A stretch of DNA of 9,430 nucleotides from Muribaculaceae bacterium. GTDB taxonomy: Bacteria > Bacteroidota > Bacteroidia > Bacteroidales > Muribaculaceae. Shown here piece after piece: positions 1 through 6,576 of the stretch. A program made the position numbers and the translations under genes. Numbering within the stretch: the stretch's first letter is position 1; each line of letters begins with the position of its first letter. The stretch is taken from assembly GCA_016287065.1 (NCBI GenBank), contig JAEEVB010000083.1, forward strand, positions 1 to 9,430, given 5' to 3'. The notes under the pieces were generated by a model. It was not told the DNA's origin and made no database searches. It worked only from the letters and a program-made list of their open reading frames with translations.

Positions 1-25
1 ATAATGTCTAAATAACAAAAGAAAG

Positions 26-565
26 ATGAAAAAGATTGTTTTAGTTTTATCAATGATGATGCCCATGGCCTTAGCCATGACTGCTCAACAAGAAATGAAA
101 GTGCAACACATGCCCGACGGGAAAGGTCGCATCGAGCACATGTCTAAAGAATTGAACCTCACACCCGCCCAGCGCGAAAAAGTCGAAAAGATTTACCGCG
201 ACGAAATGAAGCAAATGCAAAAGATGGGCGAGAAGATGAAGAAAGAGCGTGAGAACACCGACAAGAAGGTGATGAAAGTGCTCTCACCCGAGCAGCAGGC
301 CAAATACGGCAAAATGCTTGAAATGCGCGGCAAACACCGCATGGGGTTCGGCAACGGTCCTCGTCACGACGGCAAAAGGCCGCATCACAACTTCAAGGGT
401 CATCGACCCGACGGCAAGATGGGCCAGCACCACGATGGTAAAGGACCGCGTCACCACGGCAAAAAAGGACCGCGCCCAGGCGGCAAGCAAGGTCAGCTCC
501 ACGAAGATGGCCAACTGCTCTCACCGCCACAGAACGAGAACGGCGTAGATCCTGTCAACCAATAA
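26..565 (+). CDS. Exported DUF4890-type protein with LTxxQ motifs and His/Gly/Lys-rich tail
   Basis: Encodes 179 residues. A signal peptide covers about residues 1-20 (MKK start, hydrophobic Met-rich core, cut near MTA-QQ), so the product is periplasmic or envelope-associated. Residues 40-100 are charged and helical, with two motifs of the Spy/CpxP kind: LTPAQR at 45-50 and LSPEQQ at 86-91. That architecture matches DUF4890 proteins of Bacteroidetes. Spy and CpxP are periplasmic stress chaperones, so a similar role here is only inference. From residue 101 the chain becomes low complexity, with about ten His in degenerate H-D-G-K-x-P units up to residue 159 and few acidic residues. This tail could bind metal or polyanions. 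ATG at 26 is the natural start, since the signal peptide begins there. A terminator follows at 643-683, so it is probably the last gene of its transcript. Family call fairly secure; function unknown. Confidence 0.85.
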   Translation: MKKIVLVLSMMMPMALAMTAQQEMKVQHMPDGKGRIEHMSKELNLTPAQREKVEKIYRDEMKQMQKMGEKMKKERENTDKKVMKVLSPEQQAKYGKMLEMRGKHRMGFGNGPRHDGKRPHHNFKGHRPDGKMGQHHDGKGPRHHGKKGPRPGGKQGQLHEDGQLLSPPQNENGVDPVNQ

Positions 566-642
566 AGAAGACGAATCTGTATAGAAAAATGTAAGTTTTT
601 TCATAAGCACAAAAAAGATATAGCAAAAACGCTTCTTACCAG

Positions 643-683
643 GAAGGCTGAACCCGCGACGGGCTCGGCCTTCTGCATTTTTT
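643..683 (+). terminator. Intrinsic terminator after the DUF4890 gene
   Basis: A 13-position stem pairs 643-655 (GAAGGCTGAACCC) with 661-673 (GGGCTCGGCCTTC), with one G-U pair, one A-C mismatch and a 5-nt loop. A run of six T follows at 678-683. The GC-rich stem plus T tract is a typical rho-independent terminator. It separates the DUF4890 gene from the next promoter. Confidence 0.85.
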
Positions 684-697
684 GGCGCTTTTCTTTC

Positions 698-724
698 TTT
701 GTTTCGCTTTTTTCATTACCTTTG
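698..724 (+). promoter_or_regulatory. Bacteroidetes-type promoter for the 751-1880 gene pair
   Basis: TACCTTTG at 717-724 matches the Bacteroidetes primary-sigma -7 element TAnnTTTG exactly. A TTTG at 698-701 could serve as the -33 element, but the 15-nt spacing is shorter than the usual roughly 19-21, so the -33 assignment is weak. Transcription would start near 730, giving a leader of about 20 nt before the ATG at 751. The site lies just after the terminator of the preceding gene. Confidence 0.6.
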
Positions 725-750
725 TAAAAATAACTATAACTTTCACCACA

Positions 751-1326
751 ATGAAACGAGTATTTTCTTTCACAATGCTGCTCACATTAGGCATAGTTGT
801 GGCTTTTGCTGCAGCCAACAAGCAGATTGAGCGCATACGCGCCATCTACAATGATGTGCACGAACATATTGCCATGGCACAGGAAGAGCCCATGATGACC
901 AACCAGATGACCATCGACATCAATCAGATGTATCCTGGCAGCGGCCCACACAAGGAGCACATCACCTTCTATTTCACATGTCTCGACTTCAGTGAAGAAG
1001 ACCAGCGCGAAGATGGCAGCATCAACTGGCAAAGCGACCTGCAATTCGTGACGCAGAGCTACAACATTGGCGGGCACGAGTACTACTGTGAATACCTCTA
1101 CGACCCCGAGACCAGCGAGCCGCTGTTTGCTCTCATCACCTTCGATGACGATGAGACTGGCCAGAAGCAATCGGTCCGCTATTACTTCGACAAGGGCAAA
1201 CTCTTCCAGACCATTCCCGCCAAGACGAGCGATGAATGGCCCACCGATGTCAATGACCGGCTCTACAACTTCAAGCACTTGCAAGAAATCTTCAAGCAGG
1301 TGATTTTGGGCAATTCGCTCATCTAA
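751..1326 (+). CDS. Exported protein of unknown function
   Basis: Encodes 191 residues. ATG at 751 is chosen because it begins a good signal peptide (MKR, hydrophobic stretch about residues 5-20, cut near AFA-AA) and sits about 20 nt after a likely transcription start. The frame is open further upstream to about 682, but that extension would run through the promoter and the terminator T tract. The mature part has a short helix (24-44), then alternating beta-like and acidic stretches (ITFYF at 71-75, EYYCEYLYD at 110-118, LFALITFDDD at 125-134, SVRYYFDKGKLFQ at 141-153), and ends in a helix. The pattern suggests a small beta-rich periplasmic domain. I recognise no family and assign no function. 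It lies 47 bp before the OmpH-like gene with no terminator between, so the two are probably cotranscribed. Confidence 0.8.
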   Translation: MKRVFSFTMLLTLGIVVAFAAANKQIERIRAIYNDVHEHIAMAQEEPMMTNQMTIDINQMYPGSGPHKEHITFYFTCLDFSEEDQREDGSINWQSDLQFVTQSYNIGGHEYYCEYLYDPETSEPLFALITFDDDETGQKQSVRYYFDKGKLFQTIPAKTSDEWPTDVNDRLYNFKHLQEIFKQVILGNSLI

Positions 1327-1373
1327 AAGCAAAAATTTAACGATAACTATTCATAACACACTCTCACACAATC

Positions 1374-1880
1374 ATGAAGAAAATATTGCTCACCCTTCTC
1401 GCTGCTGTACCCCTATGCATCATGGCGCAAACTGCCAAGATTGCCCATGTCGACGTCAAGGCCATCTACAACGCTATGCCCGAGAAAACTCTGGCACAAA
1501 ACGAACTGCGGGCATTCTCGCAACAATACCAGGCTGAATATAATACTGTGCAGGAAGAGTTTAACAAGAAGTTTGCCGAATTCCAGACCATGAATGCCGA
1601 TGCCGCCACACCAGCCACCATCAAGGAGCGTCGCATGCAAGACATCCAGGAAAGCGACAACAAGATTCAGCGCTTCCTCAACAAGGCCGAGGCCGATATT
1701 GCCGCCCGCGAGAAAGAACTCAACGCGCCCATCATGGAAAAGATTAACGGTGCCATCAAGGCTGTGGGTGCTGAAGGTGGCTTCACTTACATTATCGACG
1801 TTTCCACCACGCCAGTGGCCTATATGGGCCCCGATGCCATCGATGTCACTCCACTGGTCAAAGCCAAACTCGGCCTGTAA
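1374..1880 (+). CDS. OmpH/Skp-family periplasmic chaperone (third paralogue)
   Basis: Encodes 168 residues. The signal peptide ends near MAQ-T (residue 19). Mature Skp/OmpH layout follows: a short beta strand (KIAHVDVKAIY, 22-32), a long charged helical hairpin (about 35-125), and a C-terminal strand region (GGFTYIID, 135-142) ending in VTPLVKAKLGL. Skp-type proteins trimerise and hold unfolded outer-membrane proteins in the periplasm for delivery to BamA; this is family knowledge. The protein resembles the OmpH encoded at 2753-3256 nearly in register, sharing MPE..AQN.L.A, QEE.NKK and L.API..K..GAI.AVG..GG. A recent duplication is likely, yet this copy is on the opposite strand and outside the bamA operon. 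ATG at 1374 begins the signal peptide. It is probably expressed with the gene ending at 1326. Confidence 0.9.
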   Translation: MKKILLTLLAAVPLCIMAQTAKIAHVDVKAIYNAMPEKTLAQNELRAFSQQYQAEYNTVQEEFNKKFAEFQTMNADAATPATIKERRMQDIQESDNKIQRFLNKAEADIAAREKELNAPIMEKINGAIKAVGAEGGFTYIIDVSTTPVAYMGPDAIDVTPLVKAKLGL

Positions 1881-1916
1881 ACTTCACATTTAGGTTTTTC
1901 TAAAGCAAACAAATTC

Positions 1917-1964
1917 TCGAATAATCGAAAAATCGAGCAATCAAGTAACCGAATAAACGAGTTA
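1917..1964. repeat. Six imperfect 8-bp tandem repeats
   Basis: Read directly, six 8-mers follow each other without gaps: TCGAATAA, TCGAAAAA, TCGAGCAA, TCAAGTAA, CCGAATAA, ACGAGTTA. The consensus is TCGAATAA, with each unit differing at zero to three positions. The array begins 36 bp after the OmpH stop codon and its last unit overlaps the left arm of the terminator hairpin. It could be slipped-strand expansion or part of a dispersed intergenic element. Function unknown. Confidence 0.75.
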
Positions 1965-2003
1965 GCCCTCGGAGCTGTGTAGCACCGGGGGCTAATTATA
2001 TTA
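1960..2003 (+). terminator. Terminator hairpin between convergent genes
   Basis: The arm at 1962-1972 (TTAGCCCTCGG) pairs with 1985-1995 (CCGGGGGCTAA) over 11 bp with one G-U pair, and the outer A1960/G1961 can pair with T1997/T1996. The loop is 12 nt. The downstream side is AT-rich (TTATATTA) rather than a pure T run. It lies 80 bp after the OmpH stop on the + strand. It may act in both directions for the convergent gene at 2072-2629. Confidence 0.65.
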
Positions 2004-2009
2004 TGCGAA

Positions 2010-2031
2010 TGTGCATCAACAGCGATGCACA
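2010..2031. repeat. Perfect 8-bp inverted repeat
   Basis: TGTGCATC at 2010-2017 is followed by a 6-nt loop and GATGCACA at 2024-2031. The stem is perfect, but there is no T tract on either side, so it is not a classical terminator. On the - strand it lies 41 bp after the stop of the 2072-2629 gene and could stabilise that transcript's 3' end. Confidence 0.5.
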
Positions 2032-2048
2032 AGAATGCCACATATCAA

Positions 2049-2064
2049 GTCGGACAAAACCGAC
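2049..2064 (-). repeat. Short perfect hairpin after the lipocalin-like gene
   Basis: GTCGG at 2049-2053 pairs with CCGAC at 2060-2064 around a 6-nt loop. It starts 7 bp beyond the stop codon of the - strand gene. Without a T tract it is a weak terminator at best. Together with the hairpins at 2010-2031 and 1962-1995 it makes this convergent gap unusually structured. Confidence 0.35.
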
Positions 2065-2071
2065 AGAAGCA

Positions 2072-2629
2072 TTATTTGCGAGTGTAGAAGAAGTCGCTGC
2101 CTGAATTGCCCACAGTGGCAATTCCCTTCTCGTCGACGCTCACGATCTTTTCAATCGATTTGCCCACAAGACTCTGCTTCATGCCTTCTTCCATAACGGC
2201 ACCCTGTTTCTTGAGTTCGCCCAGCATCATGGCAGCGATCATGTCGTTCTTTTCAGCCTTTGCATCCACGAATTTCACATCAATGTCCTTAACGTCATTC
2301 ACCAGATTGCCATCTTCAACTGCCCAAGTCTCGCCTATCGACTTGAAGTTAAATGTGAGAATGAAAGTGTTAGAGAAACCCTCTTCGTTGAAGGGCATTT
2401 GCATCTCCATCACGCCTTCGCGTGCCACGCTATGATCAGCATTGAGTGTGAGTGTAGCATTAAGCACAAGTGTGATAGTCATACCCATGTCGGACGCCTC
2501 TTGCACCTTCGACTTGTTGAACTCGTAGCTACCCACCATCTGCTTCTCGTCGATGTTCTGTGCCTGTGCCTGCATACCCAACATGAGCATCATGAACAGA
2601 GCCAATGTTTTGATTGCTGTAGTTTTCAT
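2072..2629 (-). CDS. Small exported protein, lipocalin-like beta pattern
   Basis: Encodes 185 residues. The signal peptide covers residues 1-23 (MKTTAIKTLALFMMLML core, cut near AQA-QN). The mature part starts MVGSYEF, then shows alternating strands (TITLVLNATLTLNADHSV, about 51-68) and GETWAVEDGNLV (99-110). Pairing a VGSY/VGxW-type opening with a later G-x-W-x(3)-GNL turn is typical of lipocalin-like and calycin-type domains common in Bacteroidales exported proteins. Residues 126-160 are helical and Met/Lys-rich, then the chain ends in strands (GIATVGNSGSDFFYTRK). No lipobox Cys is present, so it is probably soluble and periplasmic. It lies 123 bp downstream of an OmpH gene, behind a likely terminator, so it may have its own promoter, though I found no clear TAnnTTTG. 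Exact family not recognised. Confidence 0.8.
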   Translation of the reverse strand: MKTTAIKTLALFMMLMLGMQAQAQNIDEKQMVGSYEFNKSKVQEASDMGMTITLVLNATLTLNADHSVAREGVMEMQMPFNEEGFSNTFILTFNFKSIGETWAVEDGNLVNDVKDIDVKFVDAKAEKNDMIAAMMLGELKKQGAVMEEGMKQSLVGKSIEKIVSVDEKGIATVGNSGSDFFYTRK

Positions 2630-2647
2630 AATCGATGTTTTGTTTTG

Positions 2648-2704
2648 ATAAAATAAACCCTCTCAACTCAGAATGGTGTAAAATGTGTTCCTGATATGAG
2701 AGGG
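2648..2704 (-). terminator. Terminator of the bamA-ompH operon
   Basis: Read on the - strand, CCCTCTCA (2704-2697) pairs perfectly with TGAGAGGG (2665-2658). A 3x3 internal loop and a further CAG/CTG pairing (2693-2691 with 2671-2669) close a 19-nt loop. The outer end is followed by a T-rich run, TTTATTTTAT (2657-2648). It lies 48 bp after the OmpH stop at 2753, which is a good place for the operon to end. Confidence 0.65.
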
Positions 2705-2752
2705 CTTTTATAGGATTAGCTGTAATAAAATATTCTCTTGCTTGGCAGGTGA

Positions 2753-3256
2753 TTACTTGATGCCGAGTTGGGCTTTCACCTTGGCTGCGACGTCTTCGAG
2801 TTGAGTACCCTTGTAGAGCAGCACGCTACCATCGAGAATGCCTGCATATCCGCCAGCTCCACCTACAGCCTGAATGGCACCGATGAGTTTCTGCTGAATG
2901 GGGGCCATGAGAGTTTCCTGCTGCTGCTGCATGTCTTTGCTGGCAGTCTGCTGGAAGGTCTGCATGCGCTGCTGCAGGTCCTGAATCTCATTAATCTTGG
3001 CATCCATTGTAGCCTGGTCGGCTTTATTCTTCTCGAGAGTCTCGAGTTCGCCAAGTTTCTTGTTGTATTCTTCTTGCAAGGTCTTTGCCTGAGCCTCATA
3101 TTTGTCGCTGGCAGCCTTCAAGGTGTTCTGTGCGGTAGCGTATTCAGGCATCACTTGAACAATCTCTGAAGGATTAAGCACACCAAATTTCAACGATTGT
3201 GCCTGAAGGCACATGGGCAGGGCAACAAGCGCTGCAACTAAAACTTTCTTAAACAT
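2753..3256 (-). CDS. OmpH/Skp-family periplasmic chaperone
   Basis: Encodes 167 residues. The signal peptide ends near QAQ-S (residue 20). It is followed by the Skp-type first strand (SLKFGVLNPSEIV), a long coiled-coil hairpin (about 38-125) and a C-terminal strand segment (GGYAGILDGSVLLY, 135-148). The helical arm is Gln-rich at 92-123, with four Gln in a row at 110-113. Skp-like proteins bind unfolded outer-membrane proteins and hand them to the Bam machinery; that role is inferred from the family and from its place two genes after bamA. It follows the first OmpH with a 50-bp AT-rich gap containing no hairpin, so the two are cotranscribed. It is the closer relative of the OmpH encoded at 1374-1880. 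The corresponding pair in P. gingivalis (PG0192/PG0193, from memory) has been linked to outer-membrane protein biogenesis and type IX secretion. Confidence 0.92.
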   Translation of the reverse strand: MFKKVLVAALVALPMCLQAQSLKFGVLNPSEIVQVMPEYATAQNTLKAASDKYEAQAKTLQEEYNKKLGELETLEKNKADQATMDAKINEIQDLQQRMQTFQQTASKDMQQQQETLMAPIQQKLIGAIQAVGGAGGYAGILDGSVLLYKGTQLEDVAAKVKAQLGIK

Positions 3257-3306
3257 AATTCTTAATGTAATAATTTATAGTTAATAATTCTTTCTTTTTC
3301 TCAATC

Positions 3307-3816
3307 TTAATAGCCGAGCTTGCTGATCACCTCCTCGGTCACATCAATACGCGGCGATACATAGATGGCACCCTGAATGGAAGCACGGTCGAATATCACC
3401 TGATAACCGCGGTCTTCACACACCTTCTTGCAGGCATTATAAATCTCGTCCTGGATGGGTTTGATGAGTGACTGCTGCTTCTTGAAGAGCTCGCCCTGAG
3501 GGCCGAAGTACTTATACTTGAGCTGCGAAGCCTCTTTCTCTTTGGCCACAATCTCGCTTTCTTTCTTTTTCTTCTGTTCATCAGTCAAGAACACCATGTC
3601 GGCCTGATAGTTCTTATACATGGTGTCGGCCTCTTTCTCAAGGGCGTCTACCTCGCGCTGCCAGCGCTGAGATATCTGGTTGAGTTGCTCATTGGCCATC
3701 TCATAGTTAGGTATCTTTTTCAAGATGTACTCCTGGTCAACAAAGGCAAACTTCTGTGCGCTGGCAGTTGTTGCAAATGCCACGAGCGCAAAAATGAATA
3801 ATGCAATCTTTTTCAT
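3307..3816 (-). CDS. skp: OmpH/Skp-family periplasmic chaperone, bamA-proximal copy
   Basis: Encodes 169 residues. The signal peptide ends near ASA-QK (residue 20). The mature protein begins with the Skp strand KFAFVDQEYILKKIPNY. A long charged coiled coil (about 38-125) follows, with Lys-rich segments at 82-85 and 92-103 plus FGPQGELF near 104-111, and then the C-terminal strand GYQVIFDRASIQGAIYVSP. Length and layout fit Skp/OmpH. The Lys-rich arm is consistent with holding unfolded outer-membrane proteins, as in E. coli Skp. It is the first gene after bamA, 118 bp downstream, and shares only general features with the other two OmpH copies in this window (conserved L.KPI and VIFD versus GILD/YIID). 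It has two Cys (129 and 133) in the helix before the last strands. Confidence 0.93.
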   Translation of the reverse strand: MKKIALFIFALVAFATTASAQKFAFVDQEYILKKIPNYEMANEQLNQISQRWQREVDALEKEADTMYKNYQADMVFLTDEQKKKKESEIVAKEKEASQLKYKYFGPQGELFKKQQSLIKPIQDEIYNACKKVCEDRGYQVIFDRASIQGAIYVSPRIDVTEEVISKLGY

Positions 3817-3887
3817 TGTTATTTCAGTGTTTAGTTAATTTTGTCGGTTAGACTTGCGTTTTTGGAAAAAGTTTATTTTCGAGAGGT

Positions 3888-3907
3888 TTTAACTTAATTA
3901 CGTTAAA
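3888..3907. repeat. AT-rich inverted repeat between bamA and skp
   Basis: TTTAAC at 3888-3893 and GTTAAA at 3902-3907 form a perfect 6-bp inverted repeat around TTAATTAC. It lies in the 118-bp bamA-skp gap, 28 bp beyond the bamA stop. It has no GC-rich stem, so it is not a convincing terminator. It could be a regulator site or an RNA-processing site, or simply chance in AT-rich DNA. Confidence 0.3.
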
Positions 3908-3934
3908 TCTACTGCATTTTTCATGCCAATCTTT

Positions 3935-6571
3935 TTAGAATTCCTGACCCAGCACAAAGTGGAAGTTGCTGCCGCCCTTCGTTCCGAACACCTTGTCGAA
4001 GCCATAGCCCCAGTCAATACCCATCATTCCAAGCATTGGCAGGAAGATGCGCACGCCCACACCAGCCGAGCGTTTCAAGCTGAAAGGCGAGAACTTGCTC
4101 ACACTGGTCCATGCATTACCGGCCTCAAGGAAGGCAAGCGGATAGATGGTGGCACTCTGTGAGAGCATGAGCGGGAAGTGAAGCTCCATCACGTAGCGAG
4201 CATAAGCATAACCTTCGCTGCCCCATGGAGTGAGCTGACCGTTCTCATAACCACGCAAGGCGATGGTCTCGGTTGCATAGGTGTAACTACCGGTCATACC
4301 GTCGCCACCCATATAGAACGTCTCAAACGGTGATTTCAGATGCTTGTTCCAACTGCCCAGCAGGCCAATATCGGCACGGGTCATGAGCACCAGAGTCCAG
4401 CGACCGTCGGGGTCGGTAAGCGGTGTATAGGTACGGGCCTGGAATTTCAGTTTCCAGTACTCTATCCAGTGATACAAGTCTTTCTTAGCAGCATCGGTAC
4501 CACTCTCCGACAGTGCCTTCCAGTCCTTCTTACCAAAGAGACTGGCAGGAGGTGTGGCCCTGAAACTCAACGAGAACGAACTGCCTCGACGGGTATATAA
4601 CGGGTTGTCGATACTGTTGCGGGCCAATGTAACACCGAATACCAGAGAGTTCGACGTACCATTGTTCATATAATAAAGGTATTCCCAGTTCTTCAGGCTA
4701 TACCACTGATAGCTGATATCGGCCGAGAGGGTAAAGTAGTCATCGGGCCACTTCAGACGTTTACCGAAGCCAATGGTGATACCACCCATCTGCAAGTACT
4801 TGCTGGGGTCGTAGGCATCCTCGTAATTATAGTTGTTATAGTAGTTGTTGCCGTAGTAATTGCCCATATAACCATAACTATTATACATAGCATTATAGAG
4901 GCTATTCTGATAAAGCTTGTTGTAGTACGACGAGTTGATACCTGTCTGGCGGCTATAGAAGGCCGAGACACTTAACGAGTTGGGGCGTTTGCCACCAAAC
5001 CACGGGTCAAGGAACGACAAGCTATAGGCCTGATAGTACTTAGCGTTGGTTTGCACACTAATGGTGAAAGTCTGGCCATCGCCCTGCGGTATGATACCCT
5101 TAAACGATGAGGGATGGAACAGATTCTGAATCGAGAAGTTGCTGAACTTCAAGCTCAACTTGCCAATGACACCCGTCTGACCCCAACCAGCCGAGAACTC
5201 GATCTGGTCGTTGGCCTTTGATTCCAGATTCATCACGATGTCGACAGTTCCATTCTCTTCGTTTGGCTCGGGGCGGATGTCCATTTTCTCTGGATCGAAA
5301 TGACCCGTCTGTGCAATCTCGCGCGCCGAACGAATCAGGTCGCTCTTGCTGAACAGGTCGCCGGGACGAACACGCAATTCGCGACGTATCACCTTCTCAT
5401 ACAGGCGGTCATTACCATTAATAATCACCTTATTGATTCGGGCCTGATCGCCCTCGAACATGCGCATTTCCAGCTCAATAGAATCGCCTTCAACGCTCGA
5501 TTCAACAGGAATCAGTTGGAAGAACAGGTAACCCTTATCCATATAGATGTTGGCAACGGCATCGTCATCTTCCTGTGTGCGCTTGTTGAGCAACTTTTGG
5601 TTATACACATCACCCTTCTTGATGCCAAGCACCTCATCGAGGAACGACGACGGATACAGGGTGTTACCCACCCATTTCACGCCACTGATGTAGTATTTCT
5701 TGCCTTCTTCAATGGTGATATATACATCCACTGTCTTATCGTCGTAGTTCACCACGCTGTCGCTCACAATGCGTGCATCGCGGTAACCTATCTCGTTATA
5801 CTTGTCTATAATGCGCTGCTTGTCGGCCTCAAAGTCGGTCTGCACAAATTTCTTTTGGCTGAAGAGTTTGAGCAGGCTACCCTTCTCATTGGTCTTCTTC
5901 ATCGTGCGCTTGATTTTACCGTCGCTCAGCACATTGTTACCTTCAATGTAAATCTTGTGTACTTTTATCTTCGAGTGCTTATCGACCACAATGTCAACAA
6001 TCACCTCGTTCTGTCGGCTCAAGTCCTCACGCTGTGTAACTTCTACAGTGGCCTTCTCAAAGCCTTTGTCTTTGAAGTACTTCTCCACAACCTGCTTGAT
6101 GCGATCGGCGATATTAGGGGTCATCTGGTTACCCAGTTGCAAGCCTAGGCGCTGTTCCACATCCTTGCGTTCGCCGCTTTTCATGCCCACATAGTTCACC
6201 TGCGAAATGCGGGGTTGCTGCTGGAGCACAAATTCGAGCCACGCCTTATCCTGATACATCTTCGTCACCTTGATCTGCACCTTCGAGAAGAGGCCCTGAC
6301 GCCAAAAACGCTTGGCTGCAGCCTTCAGTTCATCGCCAGGTATGTCAATACGCTGTCCGACGCTCAGTCCGGAATAGCCTATGATGATGTAGTCGTCGTA
6401 GTTTTCCACACCCGACACTGTTATGCCTGCAATCTCATACTTCTGAGGGGTGCCTGAGAAAACCACTTTAGGATTGTATATGGTGTCGTTCACTGTGCGT
6501 GTCTCGTCTTGAGCAAAAGCGCTTGCACAGGATAGTATCGAAACAAGAATGAAAATAATAGTATAGCGCAT
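3935..6571 (-). CDS. bamA: BamA, outer-membrane protein assembly factor
   Basis: Encodes 878 residues. A signal peptide (1-20, cut ASAFA-QD) is followed by five POTRA domains, roughly 45-118, 120-197, 201-288, 292-373 and 376-450, and a 16-strand Omp85 barrel from about 455 to the end. Visible hallmarks are the POTRA 5 opening INKVIINGNDRLYEKVIRREL, the barrel motif ALRGYENGQ (771-779, equivalent to the conserved VRGF/Y of loop 6), and a C-terminal beta-signal ending in Phe (HFVLGQEF). BamA inserts and folds outer-membrane beta barrels in the outer membrane. It starts 5 bp after the uppS stop, showing tight coupling, and is followed by two Skp-like chaperones that feed it. It is longer than E. 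coli BamA (about 810 residues); part of the extra length is a Tyr/Asn-rich insertion at about 547-592 and another insertion near 675-700. No frame disruption. Confidence 0.97.
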   Translation of the reverse strand: MRYTIIFILVSILSCASAFAQDETRTVNDTIYNPKVVFSGTPQKYEIAGITVSGVENYDDYIIIGYSGLSVGQRIDIPGDELKAAAKRFWRQGLFSKVQIKVTKMYQDKAWLEFVLQQQPRISQVNYVGMKSGERKDVEQRLGLQLGNQMTPNIADRIKQVVEKYFKDKGFEKATVEVTQREDLSRQNEVIVDIVVDKHSKIKVHKIYIEGNNVLSDGKIKRTMKKTNEKGSLLKLFSQKKFVQTDFEADKQRIIDKYNEIGYRDARIVSDSVVNYDDKTVDVYITIEEGKKYYISGVKWVGNTLYPSSFLDEVLGIKKGDVYNQKLLNKRTQEDDDAVANIYMDKGYLFFQLIPVESSVEGDSIELEMRMFEGDQARINKVIINGNDRLYEKVIRRELRVRPGDLFSKSDLIRSAREIAQTGHFDPEKMDIRPEPNEENGTVDIVMNLESKANDQIEFSAGWGQTGVIGKLSLKFSNFSIQNLFHPSSFKGIIPQGDGQTFTISVQTNAKYYQAYSLSFLDPWFGGKRPNSLSVSAFYSRQTGINSSYYNKLYQNSLYNAMYNSYGYMGNYYGNNYYNNYNYEDAYDPSKYLQMGGITIGFGKRLKWPDDYFTLSADISYQWYSLKNWEYLYYMNNGTSNSLVFGVTLARNSIDNPLYTRRGSSFSLSFRATPPASLFGKKDWKALSESGTDAAKKDLYHWIEYWKLKFQARTYTPLTDPDGRWTLVLMTRADIGLLGSWNKHLKSPFETFYMGGDGMTGSYTYATETIALRGYENGQLTPWGSEGYAYARYVMELHFPLMLSQSATIYPLAFLEAGNAWTSVSKFSPFSLKRSAGVGVRIFLPMLGMMGIDWGYGFDKVFGTKGGSNFHFVLGQEF

Positions 6572-6576
6572 AGGGC

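Noticed and set aside
1..15. End of an upstream + strand gene (ATA ATG TCT AAA TAA)
   Set aside because: An in-frame stop at 13-15 shortly before the ATG at 26 could be the tail of a preceding gene, but five codons cannot support a call.
682..750. N-terminal extension of the 751-1326 protein from a TTG at 682
   Set aside because: It would start inside the terminator T tract and translate through the promoter; ATG at 751 gives a proper signal peptide.
787..1332. 181-codon open frame on the - strand
   Set aside because: It lies antisense to the exported protein at 751-1326, which has a signal peptide, promoter and sensible composition. The antisense product shows none of these.
5300..6148. 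282-codon open frame on the + strand inside bamA
   Set aside because: It is antisense to the POTRA-coding part of bamA, whose own protein has clear domains throughout. The antisense product is Leu/Val/His-rich with no motif, as expected from the reverse complement of biased codons.
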